From Chromobacterium phragmitis (GTDB lineage Bacteria; Pseudomonadota; Gammaproteobacteria; Burkholderiales; Chromobacteriaceae): a DNA stretch of 64,000 bases. Below are positions 26,740 to 35,462 of this stretch, one piece after another; positions within the stretch are counted from its first letter, which is position 1; each line of letters opens with the position of its first letter. The notes under the pieces are model-generated. The model saw only the letters and a program-made list of their open reading frames with translations, searched no databases and was not told where the DNA came from. The stretch is taken from positions 3,906,001-3,970,000 of the forward strand of contig NZ_CP029495.1 of NCBI RefSeq assembly GCF_003325475.1, read 5' to 3'. A program made the position numbers and the translations under genes.

Positions 26740-26918
26740 TGGTCCTTGGTACAGGAATGATGGGGAATCGGTACACGGATGCTTGTTGGCAACATGGGGA
26801 GTTCATACAATGCACGCTCTTTTGTCCCAATTATTTGGCATTGGCATCTCCATCCGTGTAATGAATGCGCATGCCAGGGGCCCGAAACGCCATAACAAGA
26901 ATCCAGTAAGAACACCCC

Positions 26919-27623
26919 ATGAAACGTTGTGCCCATTTTGATGAGCTGCCGCCGGCTGTGAAAGCCGCCATCGAAGCCTGGAAACCCTGCGAAGACATCA
27001 GCCGCCAATCTCCGGACCGCATCGCCTGCCTGCAGGGGCTGCGTGAAATCGCCGCCGCCTGGGGCGGGGCTTGCGGCGCGGACCGCTACCAGAACATGCA
27101 TGTCCATATGCCGTTCCGCTGCGCCAATGGCCACGACTTCGAGTCGACGCCCACCACCATCCTCTCCGGCCAATTCTGTCCGAGCTGCCACGACCGCAAG
27201 GGACGGATGGCGGCGGAGATCGAGGCCTTCGTCGCCGCCAAGGGCTGGCGCAGCCTTTCGGAATACAAGCACAGCAGCACTCGCATGCTCTGGCGCTGCG
27301 AGCATGGCCACGAATGGCGGGTGAGGTGGGAGACGGTGCGCTCCGGCCACGGCTGTCCGCATTGCTATCGCCTGCGGCGCTGCCACTCGCTGGAGGATAT
27401 GCAGGCGCTGGCGCGCGAGCGCGGCGGAGAGTGCTTGTCCGAGCGTTACATCAACATCCGCACGCCCATGCTCTGGCAATGCGAAAAAGGCCACGTCTGG
27501 AGCATTCCGGCATCCAGCGTGCTGACCGGACGCTGGTGCGCGGCTTGCTGGGCGCTGCGGCGCATCACCAGCGTCAGGAACCGGACCCGTCGCCGCTACG
27601 AGGCGGACGGACCCAGGGGGTGA
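26919..27623 (+). CDS. Protein with three tandem zinc-ribbon repeats
   Basis: A 234-residue protein with three copies of a treble-clef or zinc-ribbon unit. Each unit has a Cys-x3-His pair and a CxxC pair: Cys68/His72 with Cys87-Cys90, Cys127/His131 with Cys146-Cys149, and Cys188/His192 with Cys207-Cys210. Each carries the pattern GHxW or GHDF about 17 residues before CPxC. This resembles the zinc-ribbon repeats found in DUF4379/DUF723-like proteins, often linked to nucleases or restriction, but no catalytic domain is present. It may bind DNA or RNA. It is a single gene with its own terminator. Function unknown. Confidence 0.78.
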   Translation: MKRCAHFDELPPAVKAAIEAWKPCEDISRQSPDRIACLQGLREIAAAWGGACGADRYQNMHVHMPFRCANGHDFESTPTTILSGQFCPSCHDRKGRMAAEIEAFVAAKGWRSLSEYKHSSTRMLWRCEHGHEWRVRWETVRSGHGCPHCYRLRRCHSLEDMQALARERGGECLSERYINIRTPMLWQCEKGHVWSIPASSVLTGRWCAACWALRRITSVRNRTRRRYEADGPRG

Positions 27624-27628
27624 AGAGA

Positions 27629-27650
27629 GGGGCGGAAATCCGCCCCTTTT
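27629..27650 (+). terminator. Rho-independent terminator
   Basis: Arms ggggcgg and ccgcccc with loop aaat and a TTTT tail, six bases after the zinc-ribbon gene's stop codon. Confidence 0.88.
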
Positions 27651-27660
27651 GCATGTTCTG

Positions 27661-28731
27661 CTATATCGGTTCTCCGGTTCCGCCGGTCGCGGCCAGCCCG
27701 CGCCGCCGCAGCCGGCTGACATCGATGGTGCCGGCGGCCCGCGCGCGCAATTGGCCGCAGCCGCCATCCACGTCCTGGCCGGCGGAGTCCCGCACCTTGG
27801 TCAACACGCCGTTGTCGTGCAGATAGCGCTTGAAGGTTTCGACGCGCTCGGGCGACGGGCGCTGGTAGCTGTCCCCCTCCACGCTGTTGTAGGGAATGAT
27901 GTTGAGCACGCCGTACTTGCCCTTCAACAGCCGAACGGCTGCGTCCATTTCCTCCCGGCTGTCGTTGACGCCGGCCAGCAGCGTCCATTGATACTGGATG
28001 GGGTAGCCGACGCGGCGGGCGTAATCTTCGCCCAGCGCCACCAGCTCGTCGGGCGCGAGGCGCGGCGCGCGCGGCAGCAGTTGCGCGCGCAGGTCGGCGC
28101 GGGTGGTGTGCAGGGATAGGGCCAGCGCCGGCTTGACCTCCAACTGCGGCAGGCGCTCGAACACGCGCGGGTCCCCCACCGTGGAAAACACTAGGTTCTT
28201 GTGGCCGATGTTGCCGTCGGTGCCCAGCCACTGAATGGCGTCCAGCACATTGTCCAGATTGTGGGCCGGCTCGCCCATGCCCATGAACACCACTTTCTTC
28301 ACCGGTCGGATGCGGCGGGCCAGCGCCACCTGGGCGGCGATCTCCGCGCTGCCCAATTGTCGCAACAAACCGCTTTTGCCGGTCATGCAGAAGGTGCAGC
28401 CCACCGCGCAGCCCACCTGGCTGGACACGCACAGCCCATCGCGCGGCAACAGCACGCTTTCCACCATTTGGCCGTCGCCCAGCGCCACCAGCAGCCTCAA
28501 GGAGCCATCCTCAGCCTCATGCCGCGAGTGAATGCGCGCGAGGCCCTCCATTCGGGCGGCGATGGGCGGCAGGCCGTTGCGGACCGATAGCGGGAAATAG
28601 TCTTCGCTTTTCTGGTGGCGGGTGCCGGCGTCCAGCGGCTGGCCCCTTAGCCAGGCGCGATTGATGCGGCCGATATGGCAGGGGAGCGCGCCGATGCCGG
28701 CGAGAGCTTGATGGAAATCCTGAATACGCAT
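27661..28731 (-). CDS. RlmN/Cfr-family radical SAM RNA methyltransferase
   Basis: A 356-residue radical-SAM enzyme. The [4Fe-4S] ligands are Cys108, Cys112 and Cys115 in CAVGCTFCMTG, and GMGEP at 151-155 binds S-adenosylmethionine. The conserved C-terminal Cys of the mechanism is Cys325 in GQDVDGGCGQL, and an earlier Cys that receives the methyl group may be Cys101. Enzymes of this family methylate adenosine C2 (RlmN) or C8 (Cfr) of 23S rRNA, some also tRNA. It lacks the usual RlmN genome context (ndk, pilW, ispG), so it may be a paralogue of a housekeeping RlmN elsewhere. It stands alone with a long AT-rich region upstream. Confidence 0.85.
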   Translation of the reverse strand: MRIQDFHQALAGIGALPCHIGRINRAWLRGQPLDAGTRHQKSEDYFPLSVRNGLPPIAARMEGLARIHSRHEAEDGSLRLLVALGDGQMVESVLLPRDGLCVSSQVGCAVGCTFCMTGKSGLLRQLGSAEIAAQVALARRIRPVKKVVFMGMGEPAHNLDNVLDAIQWLGTDGNIGHKNLVFSTVGDPRVFERLPQLEVKPALALSLHTTRADLRAQLLPRAPRLAPDELVALGEDYARRVGYPIQYQWTLLAGVNDSREEMDAAVRLLKGKYGVLNIIPYNSVEGDSYQRPSPERVETFKRYLHDNGVLTKVRDSAGQDVDGGCGQLRARAAGTIDVSRLRRRGLAATGGTGEPI

Positions 28732-29603
28732 GCTTCTGACTATTGGTTATGTAGGCTGCTTTGCCTGGGTGGAGCGAGGAAGGCGAGGGCGTAGGGTAAC
28801 GCAAGCCATGTGCCTTTGGGAGAGAGATGCGCGATCCGGCCATTTTCATGAATTGTAAAGGCCAAGTCCCCCTGCGCGGGAGTTGTTCGATGTCAAGCCC
28901 GCAATCCGTATCGCGTGCACTGCAAATTGAATGCTCGATGCGGCATCCATTATGGTCGGGATGGTTTATTCACATGGTTCCAATCATTGCGGAATTTCAT
29001 GCGTGTCTTCAGTTTTACTCAAGCTTTTCGGGGTTTGATTGATTGAGGGAAATATTTTGCCCGCGCCTATTTTGTCTTTTGCTGGCGCAGGATGGAGTAA
29101 ATGGTCAATGTAATTGTCTTTTAATTATGGCAATTTTGTGTTCGCGACGAGGGGCTGTATTGATTGTTTTTTACTAAATCTGATTGTTGAGATGATTTTT
29201 TTTTGGATGAATGTTTCTGTTTTATTATTTGAGCTTGCATTTTAAATTTTTGGTTTTGGTTTTTAAGGATTGTTTGAATGCTCTTATTTGAGATTGTGAA
29301 AATAAATCCGATTTTTGTACATATTTATCATTAAGTTCTGTATTTTGACCTTGTTGATTATTTCATACGTTTGTTTGGAGTAGCTTGGTTCCCAAGTTTA
29401 CCTGTCCTATTTGCCTGGTTTTGGCATGTAAAAAATCGGATTGACGATGGTTTCGCCTTGATTCTACGCTCTGCGCCATTCTTGCTTTGTAAAGGTGCTT
29501 AATTTCATTGATGTGAGCCAATGCGTGATTTCATTGCGCGCTGATGCTGCATGTGAATGGATTGAGCCAAGTCTGCGCTAGGGGGTGGGGTGTGGGGGAT
29601 GTG
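28732..29603. other. Long AT-rich gene-free region before the biosynthetic cluster
   Basis: About 870 bases without a convincing gene. From about 28850 to 29520 the sequence turns sharply AT-rich, with many T runs (for example around 29180-29290), in a genome that is otherwise GC-rich. This composition is typical of horizontally acquired DNA and of targets of H-NS/MvaT-type silencers, and it should contain the promoter of the eight-gene cluster downstream. No inverted repeats marking an IS end were seen. Confidence 0.6.
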
Positions 29604-30122
29604 ATGGTTTTTAATGCGGCCGAACCTGGCTTGATCGAAAGAAGGCGCATTGCCAGGGACTTGTGCCATTCGATAAGCATTGCTTCGGGGGAGCGCGATG
29701 AGTTGTACCAAGCGCTATTTGGAAAAGTTGGGCAGGGGTTCGAGCTGTGGGGCACGGTATTTTGCGAGTTTGGCTGGAATATCAAAATAGGAAGTCAGGT
29801 ATTTATCAACACCAATGGCGTATTCCTGGATGCATTTGATATCGATATAGGCAATCACGTCTTCATCGGGCCCAGTGTGGGAATTTATACCTCTAATCAT
29901 GACCAGAATCCCCAGCGCAGGCGGGAGTATGTGGAATCCGGCGCGCCAGTGGTGATCGAAGATGATGTTTGGATTGGTGGCGGGGCCATTCTTTTGCCGG
30001 GAGTCAAAGTCGGCAAGGGTTCCATTGTCGGCGCGGGCGCTGTAGTCGCGCGATCGGTTCCGGCGTACAGCAAGGTTTTGGGCGCACGCTCTCAGGTTTA
30101 TCCTCTTAATATGGAAGGTTGA
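29604..30122 (+). CDS. Left-handed beta-helix acetyltransferase (maltose/galactoside O-acetyltransferase family)
   Basis: A 172-residue hexapeptide-repeat acyltransferase of the LacA/Maa/NodL group. Residues 70-165 show the repeats (IKIGSQVFINTNGVFLDAFD, IDIGNHVFIGPSVGIYTSNH, and VVIEDDVWIGGGAILLPGVK with VGKGSIVGAGAVV). The catalytic His is in YTSNHDQN. It would transfer acetyl from acetyl-CoA to a sugar or amino-sugar. I chose the ATG at 29604 with GGGGGA upstream; another is at 29544. It is first in the cluster, one base before the aminotransferase gene. Confidence 0.85.
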   Translation: MVFNAAEPGLIERRRIARDLCHSISIASGERDELYQALFGKVGQGFELWGTVFCEFGWNIKIGSQVFINTNGVFLDAFDIDIGNHVFIGPSVGIYTSNHDQNPQRRREYVESGAPVVIEDDVWIGGGAILLPGVKVGKGSIVGAGAVVARSVPAYSKVLGARSQVYPLNMEG

Positions 30123-30123
30123 C

Positions 30124-31362
30124 ATGTATCTTTATCAGTCTCGATTGAAAGACCAAATCATCCATTCGGTCAAAGATGTTCATGTGCATGCTGAGCAGGG
30201 AGTGTATGCGGATGCCATTTCCGGCATGTTCAATGTTCCATTCGGATATTCGTGCGACGCCATCAAACAACGCATTTCGCAGACGCTGAATGATTTGCCC
30301 TTCCATCCCAAAGACCACTTTTATTCCCAGGAGTGGTTTGAAGCGTCGGCCATGCTGCTGGGGCGGGCGAAGATGGACGATGGCGCGTTGCTTTACGTGA
30401 ACAGCGGCTCCGAGGCGATAGAGTCCTCCATCGCCATGGCTCTGGAGTATCACCAGCGCAAGGGCAATCCCGGGAAGCGAAAGGTGATATGCCGCAAGCA
30501 CTCCTATCATGGCGCCACGCTGGGGGCGCACAGCATAACCGGCCGCAATGATTTCCAGGAACTGAGAAACAGCGGCTATGACACGATACGCATACACCCG
30601 CCGTTTGCCGTGACCCATCAAGGCAAGCCGCTGGAACCGCACAGCGCGTCCGACGTGGAAAACATCATTCTGCAAAGCGGTCCGGAGCAGATAGCCTGCA
30701 TCATTTTCGAACCGGTCAATCATTTGAAGGGCATGCGGCAGAGCGGCGGCGAGTATCTGGCGGGCATCCGGGAGCTGTGTGATCGCTACGATATCGTGAT
30801 GATCACCGATGAAATCGTCACCGGCGCTTCTCGCACAGGCGATTTCCTCAATACGCATCGTTTCGGTGTGACCCCCGACATCGTGGCGCTGGGCAAAGGC
30901 ATCAGCGGCGGTTATTACCCCGCTTCGGCCATGGCGACGTCCGCCAAGATCGCTTCGGTCTTCGAAAAGCGAGGGCCCTGGATTCCCTATTCGTACTCCC
31001 ACACTTATGCCAGCAACCCGGTGTCGATCGCGTCCATCCATGCATCGCTGCAGGTATTGGAGCAGGTGGAGTCATCCGGCCAGCTGAGCCGCTTGATCGG
31101 CAAGGCGGCGGGGTTGACTCGCGAGCTGGCATCCAACGAACGCATCGCCAGGATCGAGGCCAGCGGACTGTTGATCGGCCTGACGTTGGATGAGCGCCTG
31201 GGCGCGGCGGCGGGGAAAAAGCTTGAGCAGCTGTGTTTCGAACGCAAGCTGATCATCCGCGGCGAGGAGAACTGGGCATGCCTGGCTCCCGCTTACGTGA
31301 TGTCGGAAGACACGCTGACGGAAGCGTTCGAGGTGCTGAATGAATCGATCGACCATCTATAG
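30124..31362 (+). CDS. Class III pyridoxal-phosphate aminotransferase
   Basis: A 412-residue fold-type I aminotransferase of class III. It shows the phosphate-binding SGSEA (residues 94-98), ITDEI with cofactor-binding Asp229, and the Schiff-base Lys258 in VALGKGISGGYYP. Family members transfer amino groups to aldehydes or ketones at the end of a chain, as in ornithine, diaminobutyrate, glutamate-semialdehyde and several antibiotic pathways. It follows the acetyltransferase by one base, and its last codons overlap the start of the transketolase-like gene. This tight coupling suggests that it aminates an intermediate made with that enzyme. Confidence 0.9.
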   Translation: MYLYQSRLKDQIIHSVKDVHVHAEQGVYADAISGMFNVPFGYSCDAIKQRISQTLNDLPFHPKDHFYSQEWFEASAMLLGRAKMDDGALLYVNSGSEAIESSIAMALEYHQRKGNPGKRKVICRKHSYHGATLGAHSITGRNDFQELRNSGYDTIRIHPPFAVTHQGKPLEPHSASDVENIILQSGPEQIACIIFEPVNHLKGMRQSGGEYLAGIRELCDRYDIVMITDEIVTGASRTGDFLNTHRFGVTPDIVALGKGISGGYYPASAMATSAKIASVFEKRGPWIPYSYSHTYASNPVSIASIHASLQVLEQVESSGQLSRLIGKAAGLTRELASNERIARIEASGLLIGLTLDERLGAAAGKKLEQLCFERKLIIRGEENWACLAPAYVMSEDTLTEAFEVLNESIDHL

Positions 31363-33106
31363 GCCCGGCATGGAGAGCCTGTCGGCGCAATTGCTTGGCA
31401 TCGAGGCTTGCCTGAGCGGACGCCGCGCCTTTCTGGACAGCGCCGAGCAGGCTCGGGCGCAGCGGGAAATCGAGGCCGGCCTGGCGCTGGCTGAGACGTG
31501 CGACAGCATCAATGCGCTGGCTGTCGCCATCGCAGGCCGCTTCGAGCCCTTCTATCGAAACGCGGGCGAATGCTTGGAACGCATTCACGAAATCGCCGGC
31601 TATGGCACGCTGGCGTCTTGCCTGTCGTCCTTGGACATCGCCGAAGCGCTTTTCGACACCGGGCTTTGCGACGCGTCCGGTGTGGCGTCGGCGAACCTGG
31701 TGATAGGCCGGGGCCATATCGCCCCCTTGTTTTACGCTTGCCGGCACCTGAGGCGGGGGATGCCGCTCGCGTTTCTCGCCGCGGTGCACGACAGGGTGCC
31801 ATCCGTGGTCAACAAGGCGTATGGCTTCGCCTACGGCATGCGCCATAGCCTGGGCGAGGGCGTTGGCATCGCGCTCGGCAGGGCTCAGACCCATCGCGAT
31901 CAGCGCGTGGTGTGCGTCGCCGGCGACGGGGAGCTGAACGAAGGCGTGTCCTACGAGGCCATACGGCTGATTGGCGAACTGGAAACGCGCAACCTGACGC
32001 TGATCGTAGACAGCAACGGAAAGGGCATCGACCCTTTGCCGGGCAAGCTCAGGCCAGCCTATCTGGCCGCCTATTTCGACCGGGTGCACGAGGTGGACGG
32101 CCACGACGCGGCTGCGATAGGCGAGCGCATGCGCGACGCGGAGCGCGAGGGGGTTTCCGCCGCCATCGTCTGCCATACCCGGAAGGGTTCCCATTCGTTC
32201 AAGCGAGAGGGCGCGAAGCCTGCCGCCTCGGCTGCTGTCGCTGCTTCCAAGGCCAGCTGCTGCAGCCTGACGGGGAATTTGATCGAGGAGGTTCGGGACG
32301 GCGCGCCGGCGCATATCTTCACGGCGGACCTCGCCGCGCGTTTTGGGCTCCAGCCATCTCACGGCTACTGCAATCTTGGCCTTGCCGAGTCTGCGTTGCT
32401 GACCGCCGCCATGGGCTGCCCGGAAGACGAGCTCAAATTCGTTTTGACCGACGATAAATATTATCTGAATGCGGTCGATGTCCTGCATTCGGCCTTGATC
32501 GGCAGCCGCAACCTGCATGTAGTCGCCGCGCGCAAGAACGGCGTATGGGGTGGTCCCACCTATGTTTCCACCATCTTCGGCTTGCTTGAGGACACAGTGT
32601 ACGAGCTGACGGACCCCAGAGATTTGGAGGCTTGCATCAGACGGCGCCGGGCATCGGGGAGCAATGGCCTGTATTTATTGCACGATCAGCCTATGGAGCG
32701 GGTGCTGTCGCTGCGGGAAACGTATCGCAGGCTGTCCGACGAACTGTACGCGCATCAGCTGGAGCATGCCGCGGGCACGGTGGTCCTGTCTTCGGAGTCG
32801 ATGGCTTACGAGGCCTTCCAGGCGGTGGACGGCAAGCGCTGCGCGCATATCCGGACTCTGTCCACGCGGCCCGACCTAGAGCGCGTGCGCAAGCTGCTGT
32901 GCGCCGCGGAGGAGGTTGTGGTGGTGGAGCACAATGGCTCCCGCTCCAATTTGGCGGAGTACGTCGAGGCCACGCTGCTCATCAGGGTCAAGAAAATCTA
33001 TAGCGACGCCTATGAATGGCCTCGGATAGAGACTTTCCAGGCTGCGGCCGCGCCGCGCAAGCTCGAGGCTTTGCTGACCGAGCCTTCTTGCGCGCTGGCG
33101 GGATAG
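31340..33106 (+). CDS. Transketolase-like thiamine-diphosphate enzyme
   Basis: A 588-residue ThDP enzyme resembling transketolase and DXP synthase. The cofactor motif GDGELNEG begins at residue 195 and ends with Asn226 in IVDSNGKG. A GRGHIAP segment (123-129) matches the substrate-loop GH motif. The pyrimidine-domain Glu is probably in LGLAESALL. The C-terminal domain is present but the chain is shorter than housekeeping transketolase (about 660 residues). It would move a two-carbon ketol unit or make an acyloin. It overlaps the aminotransferase gene by 23 bases; an ATG at 31370 is an alternative start. The SDR gene follows after about 95 bases, suggesting a specialised pathway enzyme. Confidence 0.85.
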   Translation: MNRSTIYRPGMESLSAQLLGIEACLSGRRAFLDSAEQARAQREIEAGLALAETCDSINALAVAIAGRFEPFYRNAGECLERIHEIAGYGTLASCLSSLDIAEALFDTGLCDASGVASANLVIGRGHIAPLFYACRHLRRGMPLAFLAAVHDRVPSVVNKAYGFAYGMRHSLGEGVGIALGRAQTHRDQRVVCVAGDGELNEGVSYEAIRLIGELETRNLTLIVDSNGKGIDPLPGKLRPAYLAAYFDRVHEVDGHDAAAIGERMRDAEREGVSAAIVCHTRKGSHSFKREGAKPAASAAVAASKASCCSLTGNLIEEVRDGAPAHIFTADLAARFGLQPSHGYCNLGLAESALLTAAMGCPEDELKFVLTDDKYYLNAVDVLHSALIGSRNLHVVAARKNGVWGGPTYVSTIFGLLEDTVYELTDPRDLEACIRRRRASGSNGLYLLHDQPMERVLSLRETYRRLSDELYAHQLEHAAGTVVLSSESMAYEAFQAVDGKRCAHIRTLSTRPDLERVRKLLCAAEEVVVVEHNGSRSNLAEYVEATLLIRVKKIYSDAYEWPRIETFQAAAAPRKLEALLTEPSCALAG

Positions 33107-33201
33107 CCGCCGCGCCGCGACCGTCCTTTTCCCATTTTATTGTTTTTCCGAATCCCGAACGGGCTTCGGCAACCCCTGTATTGCCCAAGGAGTGAGAAGT
33201 C

Positions 33202-34047
33202 ATGACGCAGGAAAACGCAAAACACGGCAAGTTGGCAGGCAAGACCATGATCGTGGCCGGCGGCGCCAGAGGCATAGGCGCCGCCATCGTCGAGGCGCTG
33301 GCCCGGCGGCAGGTCAAGGTTTGCATCTTCGATACCGACCGCGCGCCGACAGCCACGAATCATTATCAGAGCCGGGACATCAGCGGCTATCAGGCCGCTT
33401 GCCAGCTGGCCGAGACGTTGACGGCACAAGGCTTGTCGGTCAAGGCCATGGCGGTGGACGCCACGGCTGAGGCGCAGGTGACGGAGGCCGTTGGCAACGT
33501 GGCCTACGCGGCGGAAGATTTTTACGGACTGGTGAACGCCATCGGCAGCAGCCACGTGGCCAATGCGGTGGACTCGTCGCTGAGCGAGTTTGAGGCCATT
33601 CTGCAGACCAACTTGACCGCTCCCTATCTGACCTCCCGCGAGGCGGGGCGCGCGTTGATCCGGCAAGGCAAGGGCGGCGCCATCCTGAACATCAGCTCCA
33701 TCGCAGCGAAGGCCGCCTTCCCCGGCATTTCCGCATATTGCGCGGCCAAGGCCGGCCTGCAGGGTTTTTCCGGCTCGCTGGCGCTGGAGCTGGCGCCCCA
33801 CAACATCCGAGTCAACTGCGTGTGCCCTGGCATCGTCAAGACCAATATGTGGAAGTACCTGGAAAATCAGCTGATGGCGCCGGAGGAGAACCTGGCGCAA
33901 TTGTGGGCGAGGATGGAAGGCTTGATACCGCTGGGACGCACCCAGACCGCGGAGAACATCGCGCGCTTCTGCGTGGCGATACTCGAAAACGAGGACATCA
34001 CCGCCCAGTCGCTGTCGGTGGACGGCGGGATGAATCTGCATGGCTGA
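33202..34047 (+). CDS. Short-chain dehydrogenase/reductase
   Basis: A 281-residue classical SDR. The nucleotide-binding motif GGARGIG lies at residues 20-26, VNAIGSS (the NNAG position) at 111-117, and the catalytic triad is Ser165/166, Tyr179 and Lys183 in SAYCAAKAG. PGIVKTNM and the C-terminal LSVDGGMNL fit. An insertion of about 20 residues after the first strand (DRAPTATNHYQSRDISGYQA) is unusual and may shape the substrate site. It would interconvert an alcohol and a ketone with NAD(P). AAGGAGTG lies about nine bases upstream of the ATG. The end overlaps the next gene by eight bases. Confidence 0.9.
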   Translation: MTQENAKHGKLAGKTMIVAGGARGIGAAIVEALARRQVKVCIFDTDRAPTATNHYQSRDISGYQAACQLAETLTAQGLSVKAMAVDATAEAQVTEAVGNVAYAAEDFYGLVNAIGSSHVANAVDSSLSEFEAILQTNLTAPYLTSREAGRALIRQGKGGAILNISSIAAKAAFPGISAYCAAKAGLQGFSGSLALELAPHNIRVNCVCPGIVKTNMWKYLENQLMAPEENLAQLWARMEGLIPLGRTQTAENIARFCVAILENEDITAQSLSVDGGMNLHG

Positions 34048-34660
34048 CGACCCGCTAGGGGGCGAGATGGCGCGGCATCCGGCGACGGCGCCGCGCATCT
34101 GCGGCCAATCATTCGAGGCCCGGCGCTGCGCGAGCCTCCAGTACCGCGACGGCGCGCTGTCTTTAGGCAGCGAGCCCGGCGGCGACGGCTTCAATATCCC
34201 AGGGCTGCACCAGGCCGACAGGCTGGGGACGGCGCTTGCGCCGATGGCGGGGCCATTCACCCTGGCCGCCGATGTCAGCGTGGCCAGCCAAGGCAAGTTC
34301 GACGCCGCCGGATTGTTCATCGAGGCGGCCGGCCACAGGCTGAAATTCGGGGTGGAGGAATACGGCGCGGGCAAGAAGCTGGTATCCGTCCATTCCGCTC
34401 CTTACAGCGACGAGGCCAATGGCATCGATGTCGGCGACGCCCCGATCAGGCTGTTTGTGACGCGCAGCGCGAATGTCTTTTCCTGCTATTCAAGGGCAAG
34501 CGATGGCAGGATCGCTTTTCATCGGGCGTTCTACGTGGAGGCTTGCCCGGATGAGGTGAAGCTCGGCTTCTGCGTGCAGTCGCCGTTTTCGGAAGGGGCG
34601 GTGGGGCGTTTCGTCGACATCTCGATTTCGGACACGGGCATGGAGCCTATCAGGGAGTAA
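34040..34660 (+). CDS. DUF1349-like (concanavalin-fold) protein
   Basis: A 206-residue protein with features of the DUF1349 family of beta-sandwich proteins: a core with FTLAADVSVASQGKFDAAGL, then LFIEAAGHRLKFGVEEYG, LVSVHSAPYSDEANG and a final GRFVDISI strand. Known relatives fold like concanavalin-type lectins or glucanases, but none has a proven reaction. No signal peptide, so it is cytoplasmic. Its start overlaps the SDR gene. It may bind the sugar-like intermediate or modify it; I cannot assign a function. Confidence 0.72.
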   Translation: MADDPLGGEMARHPATAPRICGQSFEARRCASLQYRDGALSLGSEPGGDGFNIPGLHQADRLGTALAPMAGPFTLAADVSVASQGKFDAAGLFIEAAGHRLKFGVEEYGAGKKLVSVHSAPYSDEANGIDVGDAPIRLFVTRSANVFSCYSRASDGRIAFHRAFYVEACPDEVKLGFCVQSPFSEGAVGRFVDISISDTGMEPIRE

Positions 34661-34664
34661 GAGG

Positions 34665-35450
34665 ATGAAGCACCAAGAGCGCTGGCTGATCGTTTCCGAT
34701 TTCGACGAAACCTTCATGCCAGCGATGCAATCCCGCGAGCCGGACGCCGGCATCGAAAGGCTGCAAAACCGGTTGGCCGAGCTCAAACGCAGCCATCAGC
34801 TACTGTTCGGCTGGGCCACCGGCAACAGCCGGCGCGCGGTGATGGAGAAGATGCGCCGCTATCCCGACTTCCCATGGGATTTCGCCTTGACCAGCCTGGG
34901 CACGGAGTTGTACTGGCGACGGCCGGACGGCGTGGCGGAGGACGAGGAGTGGCCTAGCGGGGCCGGCGCGGCGTTCGAGCCGAGGATGGCGATGCTGGTC
35001 GAGCTGTTCGAGCGGCACGGCCTGGCTTTGCAGGCTCAGCCCGACGCCTTCCAGCAGAAACGCATCCGCGGTTATTACCTGCCGGCAGATGGCCGGGAGC
35101 GCGAATCGATCGAGCGGATTCATCGTCTTTGCGCGCAAGCGGGGCTGGCGGCCTCCATCACCTATGCCAGCCCGGCGGCGGGCGATCCCGAAGGCGTTTA
35201 CGACGTGGCGATCTTGCCGCCAGGTTGCGGCAAGAAGCAGGGCGTGGACTTCATCGCCGGGCTGCGCGAGGTGGACCCCCGCCGAGTGATCGTGTTCGGC
35301 GACAGCTGCAACGACATCGAAATGCTGCGCGGCTACGAGCACGGCTACCTGGTGGGGAATGCCCTGGATGAAGCCAGACGGGCATTTGGCCGGGTGGTGA
35401 AGGGGATTTACTGCCACGGCATCGTTGATGGCTTGGAACAACATTTCTGA
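34665..35450 (+). CDS. HAD-superfamily sugar-phosphate phosphatase (IIB subclass)
   Basis: A 261-residue phosphatase of the sucrose-phosphate-phosphatase-like HAD group. The nucleophile and acid/base are Asp12 and Asp14 in SDFDETF. Motif II is the ATGNSRR segment (51-57), the Lys is 190 or 191 (GKKQGVDFI), and the Mg-binding motif GDSCNDIEM lies at 212-220. NtdB, the kanosamine-6-phosphate phosphatase, belongs to the same subclass. A C2-type cap follows between residues 85 and 180. The gene starts four bases after the DUF1349-like gene. Removal of a phosphate from the pathway intermediate is the likely role. Confidence 0.86.
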   Translation: MKHQERWLIVSDFDETFMPAMQSREPDAGIERLQNRLAELKRSHQLLFGWATGNSRRAVMEKMRRYPDFPWDFALTSLGTELYWRRPDGVAEDEEWPSGAGAAFEPRMAMLVELFERHGLALQAQPDAFQQKRIRGYYLPADGRERESIERIHRLCAQAGLAASITYASPAAGDPEGVYDVAILPPGCGKKQGVDFIAGLREVDPRRVIVFGDSCNDIEMLRGYEHGYLVGNALDEARRAFGRVVKGIYCHGIVDGLEQHF

Positions 35451-35462
35451 CAAGGGTCCTTC

